A stretch of DNA of 37,894 nucleotides from Dyella sp. EPa41 (GCF_016586165.1 NZ_BCPR01000043.1:1-37894); one strand, 5' to 3'. Counted from the first letter of the stretch, positions 1 through 9,149 are shown. The notes: generated by a model not told the origin, from the letters alone. Made by a program: numbers and translations.

Positions 1-2
1 CC

Positions 3-164
3 AAGACGCTCAAGCCCAAGCAGCGGCGCGCGACGGCGATGGCGCTGTTCTCCACCTTGGTCGGCACGCTGGCGATGGCGCGAGCCGTGGCCGATGCCGA
101 CGCCTCGGATGACATCCTCGCCGCGGGGCGCAAGGCCGCGCTGGCGCTGGTTGCGGCCAGCTAG
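3..164 (+). CDS. C-terminal end of a TetR/AcrR-like transcriptional regulator (partial)
   Basis: The window opens inside a reading frame that ends at TAG 162-164, giving 53 residues that include ATAMALFSTLVGTLAMARAV and DDILAAGRKAALAL. This alternation of small and hydrophobic residues, with an LxGxLxxAR-type helix followed by ILAAGR, is typical of the last ligand-domain helices of TetR-family repressors. The DNA-binding half lies outside the window, so the family call rests on the tail alone. It runs in the same direction as the efflux operon that begins 170 bases downstream and could be a neighbouring regulator of it, but nothing in the sequence proves that. Confidence 0.55.
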   Translation, partial: KTLKPKQRRATAMALFSTLVGTLAMARAVADADASDDILAAGRKAALALVAAS

Positions 165-271
165 GCCTCCACTCGCTTTCTCCCCTTCGGCAACCGCCCG
201 GCTTCCGGCGGTTGCCGGCGCGGTGCCTGGCCGGGCAAAAAGCCGTTGACGCCATCGTCACAAAAAGTCGC

Positions 272-310
272 TTGCATTCTGCAAGTCGGTATTTATATGA
301 TGATCATCAT
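272..310 (+). promoter_or_regulatory. Promoter and palindromic operator of the HxlR-efflux operon
   Basis: A -35-like TTGCAT (272-277) and a -10-like TATGAT (296-301) are separated by 18 bases. The -10 lies inside a perfect 14-bp palindrome, ATGATGATCATCAT (297-310). A second inverted repeat, CTTGCA-TTC-TGCAAG (271-285), overlaps the -35. The HxlR-type gene starts 26 bases after the palindrome. HxlR regulators bind as dimers to short inverted repeats, so the layout suggests autorepression of regulator and pump. The binding itself is inferred. Confidence 0.6.
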
Positions 311-336
311 CTAAAGACGGAGCGAGGCTCCCCTTC

Positions 337-843
337 ATGAACCGCAAGAGCCTGGAAGGCATGCAATGCCCTGTGGCACGCAGCCTGGAGCGGGTCGGCG
401 ATGGATGGAGCATGTTGATCCTGCGCGATGCCTTCTACGGCATCCGCCGCTTCGACGATTTCGTGCAAAGCCTGGGCATCGCGCCGAACATCCTCAGCCA
501 TCGCCTGACGAAACTGGTGGCGGCCGGATTGCTGGAGCGCCGCGCGTACAGCACGCGTCCGGCGCGCCACGAGTACGTGCTCACCGACCAAGGCCGCGAC
601 TTCCGGCCGGTGCTGCTGGCGTTGATGGCCTGGGGCAACCGGCACTTCGCGCCCGAAGGGCCGAGCATCGTGCTGACCGACACGTTGACCAGTGAACCGG
701 TGGAACTGGCACTGGTGGACCTGCGCACCGGCGAACCGATCACCCGGGGTCGCCACACCATCACCGCCGGCGCCGTCGCCAACGAGCGCACGCGCGCCAA
801 CGTCGAATTCAGGAACGCGCGTCTCGCCGCGGACCGGCACTGA
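337..843 (+). CDS. HxlR-family winged-helix transcriptional regulator
   Basis: This 168-aa protein shows the HxlR signature: CPVARSLERVGDGWSMLILRD (residues about 9-29), then a recognition helix region (FDDFVQSLGIAPNILSHRLTKL) and a wing (LLERRAYSTRPARHEYVLTDQG). The single N-terminal Cys of the family is present at residue 9; in some HxlR proteins such cysteines sense electrophiles or quinones. The last 60 residues extend beyond the usual 100-120 aa and could carry an effector function. It is the first gene of a four-gene string with an adaptor, a DHA2 pump and an outer-membrane factor, and most likely regulates that string through the palindrome at 297-310. The family call is firm; the inducer is unknown. 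Confidence 0.9.
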   Translation: MNRKSLEGMQCPVARSLERVGDGWSMLILRDAFYGIRRFDDFVQSLGIAPNILSHRLTKLVAAGLLERRAYSTRPARHEYVLTDQGRDFRPVLLALMAWGNRHFAPEGPSIVLTDTLTSEPVELALVDLRTGEPITRGRHTITAGAVANERTRANVEFRNARLAADRH

Positions 844-878
844 CTCACCTATCCCCACATCTTCCTGGAGTCCATCCC

Positions 879-1985
879 ATGAACAGCATTGTCGCCGAGC
901 GGGCGGACGCGCCCGCCATTCCCATCGCCGAGCCACGCAACAAGCGAAAGCGGATCGTGCGCGCCCTGGCAGGCGTGGCGGTGGTCGCCGCCGTGATCTA
1001 TGGCGTGCACTGGTGGAGCGTCGGCCGCTTCATCGAAGACACCGACGACGCCTACGTCGGCGGTGACATCACGGTGGTCGGCCCGAAGGTGTCGGGCTAC
1101 ATCGCGCAGCTCGCCGTGACCGACAACCAGGCCGTGCATGCCGGCGACCTGCTGGTGAAGATCGACGACCGCGACTATCGCGCCGCTGTCGCCAAGGCCG
1201 AAGGTGCCGTGGCGGCGCAGCAGGCGCTGCTGACCAACCTCGATGCCAACGAGCGCCTGCAGCAGGAAGTGATCCACCAGGCGCAGGCCGGCGTGCTCGC
1301 CGCGGACGCGGAAACCCTGCGCTCGCAGCAGGACGAGGCGCGCTATCGTGACCTCTCCAGCCGCTCCGCCGTCTCCATCGAAAGCGCACAGCGCGCCGAC
1401 GCCACCTTCAAGACCGCCAGGGCCGCCTCGACCAAGGCGCAGGCCGCCCTGATGGCCGCGCAGCGGCAGATCGACGTGATCGAGTCGCAGAAGCTGCAGG
1501 CCCGCGCCGCACTGGAGCAGGCCAAGGCCGAGCTCGATATCGCGCGCCTCAACGAGGGCTATACCGAATTGCGCGCACCGTTCGATGGCGTCATCGGCAA
1601 CCGTCGCGCCCGCGTCGGCGCCTACGCCGCGGCTGGTTCGCAGCTGCTGTCGGTGGTGCCGGCGCATGGCCTGTGGGTGGATGCCAACTTCAAGGAAGAC
1701 CAGCTCGCCCGCATGCAGTCGGGGCAGGCCGTGAACGTGCGCGCCGACGTGATGCCCGGGCGCGTGTTTCACGGCCATCTCGCCAGCCTGGCACCGGCGA
1801 CCGGCGCGCAGTTCAGCGTGCTGCCGCCCGAGAACGCCACCGGCAATTTCACCAAGGTCGTGCAGCGCGTGCCGGTGCGCGTGATCCTCGACGGTCATGA
1901 CGACACGCTCGGCGTGCTGCGCCCGGGCCTGTCGGTGGTGGCGGAAGTGGATACCCGTACCGTTCGCGAGGCCGCCACGCCATGA
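879..1985 (+). CDS. HlyD/EmrA-type periplasmic adaptor of a tripartite efflux pump
   Basis: The 368-aa product has a short cytoplasmic N-terminus, one membrane helix (about residues 27-50, RALAGVAVVAAVIYGVHWW) and a biotinyl-lipoyl-like region with DDAYVGGDITVVGPKVSGYI. A long Ala/Gln-rich coiled coil follows, then a beta-barrel part containing LRAPFDGVIGNRRARVGAYA. This order is that of EmrA/HlyD membrane-fusion proteins, which link an inner-membrane transporter to an outer-membrane channel. A TGGAGT Shine-Dalgarno precedes the start, 35 bases after the HxlR gene. The stop overlaps the start of the downstream transporter gene (ATGA), so the two are probably translationally coupled. It could be named emrA by role, but the substrate cannot be read from sequence. 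Confidence 0.93.
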   Translation: MNSIVAERADAPAIPIAEPRNKRKRIVRALAGVAVVAAVIYGVHWWSVGRFIEDTDDAYVGGDITVVGPKVSGYIAQLAVTDNQAVHAGDLLVKIDDRDYRAAVAKAEGAVAAQQALLTNLDANERLQQEVIHQAQAGVLAADAETLRSQQDEARYRDLSSRSAVSIESAQRADATFKTARAASTKAQAALMAAQRQIDVIESQKLQARAALEQAKAELDIARLNEGYTELRAPFDGVIGNRRARVGAYAAAGSQLLSVVPAHGLWVDANFKEDQLARMQSGQAVNVRADVMPGRVFHGHLASLAPATGAQFSVLPPENATGNFTKVVQRVPVRVILDGHDDTLGVLRPGLSVVAEVDTRTVREAATP

Positions 1986-3580
1986 ACGCCACGGCTTCGG
2001 CCATGCGCTTTGCGGCGCCGGTGGATCCGGCGACGCTGGGCATGACGCAAAAAGTGTTCGCCTTCGCCAGCATGTGCGTGGGCATGTTCATCGCATTGCT
2101 GGACATCCAGATCGTCTCCGCCTCGCTGCGCGACATCGGCGGCGGCCTTTCCGCTGGCGCCGACGAAACCGCATGGGTGCAGACCAGCTACCTGATCGCC
2201 GAGATCGTGGTGATTCCCTTGTCCGGCTGGCTGTCCAAGGTGTTCTCCACACGCTGGCTGTTCGCGGCGTCCGCGCTGGGCTTCACCCTCGCCAGCCTGC
2301 TGTGCGGCGCCGCCTGGGACATCCAGAGCATGATCGTGTTCCGCGCGCTGCAAGGCTTCCTCGGCGGCTCGATGATCCCGATGGTGTTCACCACCGCGTT
2401 CGTGTTCTTCCACAACAAGCAACGCGTGATCGCCGCGGCCACCATCGGCGCGATCGCCTCGCTGGCGCCCACGCTGGGGCCGACGCTGGGCGGCTGGATC
2501 ACCGATCACGCGTCATGGCACTGGCTGTTCTACGTCAACCTGGTGCCCGGGATGTTCGTCGCCATCGCGGTGCCGCTGCTGGTGAACATCGATTCGCACG
2601 ACTACTCGCTGCTGCGCCACGCCGATTACCTCGGCATGGTGTTGCTCGCCATCTTCCTCGGCTGCCTGGAATACACGCTGGAAGAAGGGCCGCGCTGGAA
2701 CTGGTTCAGTGACCAGACCATCCTCACCACGGCATGGTTGTCCGGGCTCGCCGGCGTCGGCTTCGTGCTGCGCAGCCTCACCTACGATCATCCGGTGGTG
2801 GACCTTCGCGCGCTGCGCGACCGCAACTTCGCGCTCGGGTGCCTGTTCTCCTTCGTCACCGGCATCGGCCTGTTCGCCACCATCTACCTCACGCCGCTGT
2901 TCCTTGGTCGCGTACGCGGCTACAGCGCGCTGGAAATCGGCGAGGCGATCTTTTCCACCGGCGTGTTCCAGATCCTCACCATCCCGCTGTACTCGTTCCT
3001 CGCCACGCGGTTCGACCTGCGCTGGATCATGATGGCGGGCCTGGCGTTGTTCGCCGTGTCGATGTGGGACTTCACGCCCATCACCCACGACTGGAGCGGA
3101 AACGAGCTGTTGCTGCCGCAGGCGCTGCGCGGCATGGCGCAGCAACTCGCGGTGCCGCCGACGGTGACGCTGACCCTGGGCGGCCTGCCGCCGGCCCGGC
3201 TCAAGCTCGCTTCGGGCCTGTTCAACCTGATGCGCAACCTGGGTGGCGCGATCGGCATCGCGGTGTGCGCCACCGTGCTCAACGACCGCACCAACCTGCA
3301 TTTCTATCGCATGGCCGAGCATCTGAATGTCGACAACGAGCCGATGAACCGGTGGCTGGCGCAGGCCGGCGCTCATCTGGCCGAGCTCGGCTCGAACACC
3401 ACCGAAGCCGGCAACAGTGCGTTGCACCAGCTGTGGCAGCTCACCTACCGCGAAGCCCAGACGCTGTCCTACGCCGATGCCTTCCTCGTGATCATGGCCT
3501 GCTTCGTCGTCGCGACGGCGCTGGTGCCGCTGATGCGCAAGGTCGCCCCGCCGGCCGGTCCGTCCGCGGATTCGCACTGA
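1982..3580 (+). CDS. DHA2-family MFS drug:H+ antiporter, EmrB-like
   Basis: The 532-aa length and about 14 hydrophobic segments fit the DHA2 subfamily of the major facilitator superfamily. LDIQIVSASLRDIGGGLSAG in the first helix region matches the usual LDxTIVNVALPxI motif, and the family's motif C-like stretch is seen as LAPTLGPTLGGWITD. The start ATG overlaps the stop of the adaptor gene, which is the standard emrAB arrangement. With the adaptor and the outer-membrane factor downstream, the protein should drive proton-coupled export of hydrophobic toxic compounds across both membranes. The family assignment is strong; the substrate range is unknown. Confidence 0.94.
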   Translation: MNATASAMRFAAPVDPATLGMTQKVFAFASMCVGMFIALLDIQIVSASLRDIGGGLSAGADETAWVQTSYLIAEIVVIPLSGWLSKVFSTRWLFAASALGFTLASLLCGAAWDIQSMIVFRALQGFLGGSMIPMVFTTAFVFFHNKQRVIAAATIGAIASLAPTLGPTLGGWITDHASWHWLFYVNLVPGMFVAIAVPLLVNIDSHDYSLLRHADYLGMVLLAIFLGCLEYTLEEGPRWNWFSDQTILTTAWLSGLAGVGFVLRSLTYDHPVVDLRALRDRNFALGCLFSFVTGIGLFATIYLTPLFLGRVRGYSALEIGEAIFSTGVFQILTIPLYSFLATRFDLRWIMMAGLALFAVSMWDFTPITHDWSGNELLLPQALRGMAQQLAVPPTVTLTLGGLPPARLKLASGLFNLMRNLGGAIGIAVCATVLNDRTNLHFYRMAEHLNVDNEPMNRWLAQAGAHLAELGSNTTEAGNSALHQLWQLTYREAQTLSYADAFLVIMACFVVATALVPLMRKVAPPAGPSADSH

Positions 3581-3635
3581 TTCGAACCGTTCCCCATCCC
3601 CCTTGTTAGCCGAGCCCCTGGCTCAGGACATCCTC

Positions 3636-5162
3636 ATGAACACCACGCTGTCGTCTTCTTCGGTCGCCCGTTCGCCGTGGTCGCGGACGTCGCGTCACTT
3701 CACCCTTCGCCTGGCGGCCATGGTCGCCGCCATCGCGGGGCTCGCCGGCTGCATGGTCGGCCCCGATTACGTTCGCCCCGAAGTGAAGACCAACCCGGGC
3801 TACGCGAGCCAATCGATGCTGGAAGCGCGGGGCGTCTCTCGCCCCGCGCCCGCACTCGATGCCTGGTGGACCGGCTTCGACGATCCCGAGCTCAGCCTGA
3901 TCATCGGTCGCGTGATGACGCAGAACCTCGACCTCGCCGCCGCGATGGCGCGGGTCGACCAGGCGCGCGCCATCGCACGCGAGGCAGGTGCGCAGCTGAT
4001 GCCGCAAGGCAGTCTCGACGCGCAGGTGGCGCGGGAGTACCAGTCGACCAAGAGTCCCCTGGGTGAACTGGCCAGCCACGAGCCGGGCTACAAGCGCACG
4101 CAGACGCTGGAAAACATCGGCGTGGGCGCCAGTTGGGAGCTGGATCTGGCGGGCGGCCTGCATCGCGGCGCCGAAGCCGCGCAAGCCGAAGCGGAAGCCG
4201 CCGAAGCCGACCAGGACGGCGTGCGCGTAATGGTCGCCGCCGAAGCGGCCGACAGCTATTTCCAGGCGCGTGGCGCGCAGGAACGCCTGCACCTCGCGCA
4301 GCAGCAGATCGATACCGAAGCGCAGCTGGTGGACCTGGTGAAGGTGCGGCTTGCCGGTGGCCTCGCCACCTCGCGTGAACTCGCCCAGGCCCAGGCGCTG
4401 CTGCTGCAGGCGCGGGCCACGTTGCCGCCGTTGCGCATCACGCTCGCGCAACAACTCAATCGCCTTGACGTGCTGATGGGGGCGGCGCCCGGCACTTACG
4501 CGGCGGAATTGCAGGCGCCGGGCGCCACCTACACCGTGCCCGCGGTCGGCGCGGATGGTGGCCCGCAGATGCTGTTGAGCCGGCGGCCTGACGTGATCGC
4601 CGCCGATCGCAAGCTTGCCGCGTCGAACGCACGCATCGGCGTGGCCACGGCCGAGTACTACCCCAAGGTATCGCTGGGTGCCTTGCTCGGTTTCGAAAGC
4701 CTGCACAGCGGCTCGCTGTTCTCTTCCGCCGCGTTCCAGCCGCAGGCCCTGCTTGGCCTGCACTGGCGCCTGTTCGATTTCGGCCGCGTCGATGCCGAGG
4801 TGGCGCAGGCCAAGGGCGCCAACGCCGAAGCGCTCGCGCAATACCGGCAGTCGATGCTGCGCGCCACCGAAGACGTGGAAAACGCCATCGTCTCGCTGGC
4901 CGAGCTGGAGTCGCAGCACCGCGAACTCACCGACGAGGTGGCTGCACACCAGCAGGCGCGCGATGCCGCGCAGGATGCGTACAAGGGTGGTGCCGTCAGC
5001 CTGATCGAAGTGCTGGACGAGGATCGCCAGTTGCTCAGCTCGCGCGACCAGCTTGCCCGCGTGCACGCGGACGATGCGCGTGCCGCCGTGGCCATGTTCC
5101 GCGCGCTCGGCGGCGGTTGGGCCGGCAGCGCCAGCGGCGCCAACGCGGTGGCGCAACGCTGA
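3636..5162 (+). CDS. NodT-like outer-membrane efflux lipoprotein
   Basis: The start at 3636 is preferred over 3603 because it leaves a normal lipoprotein signal: basic residues, a hydrophobic stretch (LAAMVAAIAGLAGC) and the lipobox LAGC, followed by MVGPDYVRP, the characteristic start of mature NodT/OprM-type proteins. Two OEP repeats follow, with long Ala/Gln/Glu-rich helices and ARIGVATAEYYPKVSLG in the second repeat. At 508 aa it has the usual length. It should form the trimeric outer-membrane duct for the upstream adaptor and pump and closes the operon. Its stop lies only 13 bases from the stop of the convergent cytochrome gene. Confidence 0.93.
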   Translation: MNTTLSSSSVARSPWSRTSRHFTLRLAAMVAAIAGLAGCMVGPDYVRPEVKTNPGYASQSMLEARGVSRPAPALDAWWTGFDDPELSLIIGRVMTQNLDLAAAMARVDQARAIAREAGAQLMPQGSLDAQVAREYQSTKSPLGELASHEPGYKRTQTLENIGVGASWELDLAGGLHRGAEAAQAEAEAAEADQDGVRVMVAAEAADSYFQARGAQERLHLAQQQIDTEAQLVDLVKVRLAGGLATSRELAQAQALLLQARATLPPLRITLAQQLNRLDVLMGAAPGTYAAELQAPGATYTVPAVGADGGPQMLLSRRPDVIAADRKLAASNARIGVATAEYYPKVSLGALLGFESLHSGSLFSSAAFQPQALLGLHWRLFDFGRVDAEVAQAKGANAEALAQYRQSMLRATEDVENAIVSLAELESQHRELTDEVAAHQQARDAAQDAYKGGAVSLIEVLDEDRQLLSSRDQLARVHADDARAAVAMFRALGGGWAGSASGANAVAQR

Positions 5163-5175
5163 CGCCGACGGAGCC

Positions 5176-6573
5176 TCAAGGCTGGGCAGGCTGCGCGCTC
5201 GCGCGCGGATCGTAACCGGTCATCAGGGTCTGCTGATGCGCGGGCAGCTTGCGCAGATCGGACACCTTCGACGCGGTGACGGCGGCACCCCGGTTGCCCC
5301 AGCTGGAGCGCACATAGGTCAACACGTCCGCGATCTGCTGGTCGCTCAGGCGATCGCGGAAGGCGGGCATGCTGAACTGCGCAGGCGCGTCGCGACCGGA
5401 GGGCATGGTGCCGCCGTGCAGCACCAGTCGCGCCAGCGACGTCGGGTCGGGCGCATTCACCGAGGGGTTGCCGGCGAGCGAGGGAAACACTTCACCGTAG
5501 CCGTGGCCGTCCGTGCGATGACAGGTGGCGCAGTTGTCCACGTAGAGCAGGGCGCCCGGCTTGTCGGTGGTGCCGGCGTACAGCGCGCTGCGCGTCGCCT
5601 GGTCATAGGTGATGGCCGTCTCCTCGCGGGCCGGAGGAAGCGACTTGAGGAAATGCGCGATGGCGGCGAGATCCTCGTTGCTCATGTACTGCGTGCTGTG
5701 CTGGACCACGTCGCTCATGCCGCCAAAGATGGCGCTGCGCGCCGAGCGGCCGTTCTTCAGCAGTGCCACCAGTTCTTCCTGGTCGACGCTGCCCAGCCCG
5801 CTGGCCAGTTCACCGCGCAGGCTGGGCGCGACCCAGTTGTCGTTGACGCCACCGCCGAGGTACGCGTTGCCGTCGCCGGGCGATAGCGCTTTTTCCTGCA
5901 GCGTGAAGGCACGCGGTGTGTGGCATGCGCCGCAGTGACCCAGGCCTTCCACCAGATACTGGCCGCGGGCGAGCGCGGCGTCGCCGGTGGCCGCCGTTTC
6001 CACGGGGGCGACTTTCGGCGCGAACAGCCAGCGCCAATAGGTGAGCGGCCAGCGCATCGACAGCGGCCAGGGAATATCCTCGCGGTGGTTGGCCTGTTCC
6101 ACCGGCGCCACCCGATGCATGAAATACGCATACAGCGCCTGGATGTCGCCATCGCTCACCTTGGCATACGACGGATACGGCATCGCCGGATACAGCGTGT
6201 GGCCCGCCGCGTTGATGCCGCGACGCACCGCCCGCTCGAACTGCCCATAGCTGTAGTTGCCGATGCCGGTCTGCGGGTCGGGCGTGATGTTGGTGCTGTA
6301 GATGGTGCCGATCGGCGAGGCGATGGCGAGCCCGCCGGCATACGGCTTGCCGCCGGGCGCCGTGTGGCAGGCCGCGCAGTCGCCCAGGCGCGCCACGTAC
6401 TCGCCCTGCTTCATCAACTCGTCGTTGGGCGCCGGCGCCGTGGCCGACGCGTCGCCACCGCCGCCCTGGAACAGCAGTGTGGCGACCCATGCCAGCGCCA
6501 CCAGCACGATCAGCACCAGGACGGCGCGCAGGATGCCACCGCCGCCACGCCGATGCCGGGCCGCGGCGTTCAT
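5176..6573 (-). CDS. Tri-heme cytochrome c subunit of a membrane-bound flavoprotein dehydrogenase
   Basis: This 465-aa protein has an N-terminal membrane anchor (residues about 14-36) and three CxxCH heme sites: CAACH at 66-70, CGACH at 214-218 and CATCH at 348-352. Three such domains in tandem are typical of the cytochrome subunit of gluconate 2-dehydrogenase, sorbitol dehydrogenase or FAD glucose dehydrogenase, which passes electrons from the flavin subunit to ubiquinone. Its ATG overlaps the stop of the GMC gene (ATGA). It is the last gene of the three-gene operon. The family is certain; the sugar or polyol substrate is set by the flavin subunit and is not known. Confidence 0.92.
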   Translation of the reverse strand: MNAAARHRRGGGGILRAVLVLIVLVALAWVATLLFQGGGGDASATAPAPNDELMKQGEYVARLGDCAACHTAPGGKPYAGGLAIASPIGTIYSTNITPDPQTGIGNYSYGQFERAVRRGINAAGHTLYPAMPYPSYAKVSDGDIQALYAYFMHRVAPVEQANHREDIPWPLSMRWPLTYWRWLFAPKVAPVETAATGDAALARGQYLVEGLGHCGACHTPRAFTLQEKALSPGDGNAYLGGGVNDNWVAPSLRGELASGLGSVDQEELVALLKNGRSARSAIFGGMSDVVQHSTQYMSNEDLAAIAHFLKSLPPAREETAITYDQATRSALYAGTTDKPGALLYVDNCATCHRTDGHGYGEVFPSLAGNPSVNAPDPTSLARLVLHGGTMPSGRDAPAQFSMPAFRDRLSDQQIADVLTYVRSSWGNRGAAVTASKVSDLRKLPAHQQTLMTGYDPRASAQPAQP

Positions 6574-8345
6574 GCCTGCACCAGCGGGCCGGGGTTCTTC
6601 AGATAGGTCTCACGCAGGGCTTTCGCCGACATGTAGGTGAGGCCGCCGATGAGACCGGTGGGGTTGTAGCCCAGGTTCTGCGGAAACGCCGAGGCGCCGG
6701 TGACGAACACGTTGTGCACGTCCCAGCTCTGCTGGAAGCGGTTGAGCGCGCTGGTTTCGGGTGACGCGCCCTGGATCACGCCGCCGGTGGTGTGCGTGGT
6801 CTGGTACTGCCGCACGTCATAGTGGTCGCCCGCCTTGCGGATGGTCTGCGAGGTCTGCTTCGGCTTCATCGCATCGGCGATTTCCTGCGCGCGGTCGGTC
6901 AGGAAGCGCGTCATCTTGTATTCGTTGTCGTGCCAGTCGAAGGTGAGGCGCAGCAGCGGGAGGCCGAAGCTGTCCTTGTAGGTCGGGTCAAGATCGAGAT
7001 AGCGATCGCGATACGCCATCACCGAGCCATGCGTCTGCACGCCGGTGGTATGCAGGTAGCTGTCCTTCGCCGCGCGTTTCCACTTCTCGCCCCAGCCCGG
7101 CGTGCCCGGCGGCAGCAGCAATTGCTGGATGGGGCGTCCGCCCGTCTGTCCACCCAGGATGTAACCGCCGCCGACGAAACCGTGCGGCCCGTGATCGAAG
7201 TGGTCGGAGTTGAAATCGTCGATGATCTCGTTGCCGCCCGAGCCCGCGCCGATGAAGGGATTGATCGCCACGTCCTTGTCGTAGAAGACGGTGACGTTGC
7301 TCATCATCTGGTACGCGTAGTTCTTGCCGATCACGCCCTTGCCCGTGTTCGGGTCATACGGCGTGCCGATGCCCGAGAGCAGCATCAGCCGCACGTTGTG
7401 CATCTGGAACGCGGCCACGATGACCAGGTCGGCCGGCTGTTCCACCTGCTGGCCCTGCGCATCGATATAGGTGACGCCGGTGGCGCGCTTGCCCGTGTTG
7501 TCGAGGTTGACCTTGATGACGTGGCTCTGCGTGCGCAGCGCGAAATTGGGCTTGCGCATCAGCACCGGCAGGATCGTGGTCTGCGGCGACGCCTTGGAAT
7601 ACATGAAACAACCGAAGCGTTCGCAGTAGCCGCAAAGGTTGCACGGGCCGAGGCGCACGCCGTGCGGGTTGGTATAGGGCTGCGAAGCGTTCGAGGACGG
7701 TTGCGGAAAAGGCTTGTAGCCGCGAGAGCGCGCCGCGTCGGCGAACAGCCTGGCGCCGTAGTTGCTGGCCACCGGCGGGTTGGGATACTCGCGCTTGCGC
7801 GGTCCCTCGAACGGGTTGCCGCCTTCCCTGATCTCGCCGTTGAGGTTGCCCGCGCGGCCGGAGGTGCCGCACAGGTATTCGAACTGCTCGAGGAAGGGTT
7901 CCAGCTCGTCGTAGGTGACGCCGTAGTCCTGGATCTGCATGTCCTCCGGCATGAACTTCGCGCCGTAGCGCTGCCGGTTGTGGCTTTCGAACACCAGATC
8001 TTCCGGTGACGGGCGATAGTGCTGGCCGTTCCAGTGGATGCCCGCGCCGCCCACGTTGTTGCCGAGCAGGAACGAGCCGTATTGCCGGTACGGCACCGCC
8101 GTTTCGGTGAGCGCGTGGCGAATGGTGATGGTCTCTTTCGCCAGCGGCTGGAACAGCTCGCCGCGGATGCCGTAGGCGAGTTCGTCGGCGTTGTGCGGAT
8201 AGGTGAAATCGGGCGAGGTATCGCGGTAGGCACCTCGCTCCAGGGCGAGCACGTTGAGGCCGGCCTCGGTGAGTTCCATGCCCATGATCGCGCCGGTCCA
8301 GCCGAAGCCGACGATCACCACGTCGACCGGTTTCATGCGGATCAT
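6570..8345 (-). CDS. GMC-family FAD-dependent dehydrogenase, large catalytic subunit
   Basis: The 591-aa product starts with an FAD-binding fold (VDVVIVGFGWTGAIMGMEL, followed by LALERG). It contains NNVGGAGIHWNGQ near residue 95 and the C-terminal GMC stretch GYNPTGLIGGLTYMSAKAL. Length and motifs fit gluconate 2-dehydrogenase large subunits. A cysteine cluster, CNLCGYCERFGC, sits in the middle; similar cysteines in FAD glucose dehydrogenases bind a 3Fe-4S cluster. There is no signal peptide, so it is probably exported with the Tat-carrying subunit 3 encoded just upstream, whose stop overlaps this start (ATGA at 8342-8345). A second in-frame ATG nine bases on (MKPVD) is also possible. Confidence 0.92.
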   Translation of the reverse strand: MIRMKPVDVVIVGFGWTGAIMGMELTEAGLNVLALERGAYRDTSPDFTYPHNADELAYGIRGELFQPLAKETITIRHALTETAVPYRQYGSFLLGNNVGGAGIHWNGQHYRPSPEDLVFESHNRQRYGAKFMPEDMQIQDYGVTYDELEPFLEQFEYLCGTSGRAGNLNGEIREGGNPFEGPRKREYPNPPVASNYGARLFADAARSRGYKPFPQPSSNASQPYTNPHGVRLGPCNLCGYCERFGCFMYSKASPQTTILPVLMRKPNFALRTQSHVIKVNLDNTGKRATGVTYIDAQGQQVEQPADLVIVAAFQMHNVRLMLLSGIGTPYDPNTGKGVIGKNYAYQMMSNVTVFYDKDVAINPFIGAGSGGNEIIDDFNSDHFDHGPHGFVGGGYILGGQTGGRPIQQLLLPPGTPGWGEKWKRAAKDSYLHTTGVQTHGSVMAYRDRYLDLDPTYKDSFGLPLLRLTFDWHDNEYKMTRFLTDRAQEIADAMKPKQTSQTIRKAGDHYDVRQYQTTHTTGGVIQGASPETSALNRFQQSWDVHNVFVTGASAFPQNLGYNPTGLIGGLTYMSAKALRETYLKNPGPLVQA

Positions 8346-9055
8346 GCCTTGTCTCCCTGGATGGACACGGGGCCAAACGGATAGACCTTGCCCGGCTGTT
8401 CGATCCAGTCGGCGTAGTCGGCGCGCGCGCCCGGAAAGCCGATCATCTTCCACGCGCCCATGTGCTTGTTGCCGCCGTACATCGGGTCGGCGAAATAGCC
8501 TTCCTTGGTGTTGGTCAGCAATTGCGTGAAGAACGCATTCGCCGGCACCTGGTCCAGCTTGATCTCGCCCTTTTCCAGCTGGTGCAGCACGCCATCGCGG
8601 TCCTCCGGCGACAGCGCGGCGAACTTCTTGCCGTGCTGCTTCTGGCACCAGTCGTCGATGGCGGCGATGGCGGTGCGATACATGTCGCGCGGCGTAAAGC
8701 GCAGCTGGTAGCCGAGCGTGGGCGGCGTGTCGGGTGCGAACGGACCCTGCATGTACCAGTAGCCGCCGTGGCCGTAGGTGTCTTCCATCTGGCGATCGAT
8801 GAACTCGGGCACGCCCGCTTCCACCGCGCCGGGTCCATCCTCGTTCGGCGGAATCAGCCGGTCCACGGCGGCCTGCAGGAACTCCCATTCCGCGGCGTTG
8901 AAATAGCGCGGCGCATAGGCCGCCGCCGCCGCCGTGGTGGTGCCGGCCTGTGACTGTGCAAGGGCCGAACCGCCGAGCAGGGTGACCGCGGGCATGGCCA
9001 CCATCGACTGCCGCAGGAAGTCACGACGGGACGGCGAACTAGGCTTGTCCGGCAT
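8342..9055 (-). CDS. Gluconate 2-dehydrogenase subunit 3 family protein with Tat signal
   Basis: The 237-aa protein begins with a twin-arginine signal, SRRDFLRQSMVAMPAVTLLGG, ending near ALAQ. The mature part contains FNAAEWEFLQAAVDRLIPP, EAGVPEFIDRQM and YPFGPVSIQG, which are hallmarks of the small gamma subunit (subunit 3) of membrane gluconate or glucose dehydrogenases. This subunit acts as the export escort of the flavin subunit. A purine-rich GGGGGA lies upstream of the start. It is the first gene of the operon and is divergent from the cation transporter gene at 9270. Confidence is high from both motif and context. Confidence 0.92.
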   Translation of the reverse strand: MPDKPSSPSRRDFLRQSMVAMPAVTLLGGSALAQSQAGTTTAAAAAYAPRYFNAAEWEFLQAAVDRLIPPNEDGPGAVEAGVPEFIDRQMEDTYGHGGYWYMQGPFAPDTPPTLGYQLRFTPRDMYRTAIAAIDDWCQKQHGKKFAALSPEDRDGVLHQLEKGEIKLDQVPANAFFTQLLTNTKEGYFADPMYGGNKHMGAWKMIGFPGARADYADWIEQPGKVYPFGPVSIQGDKA

Positions 9056-9149
9056 AGGAGTCCCCCAACACGATCGCGTGGAAATGCAAGCGATGCTGGC
9101 GCGCGTCGTGGAAGCAAAACGTGAAGGCAGCGGGTGATGCCTTCCGGGC

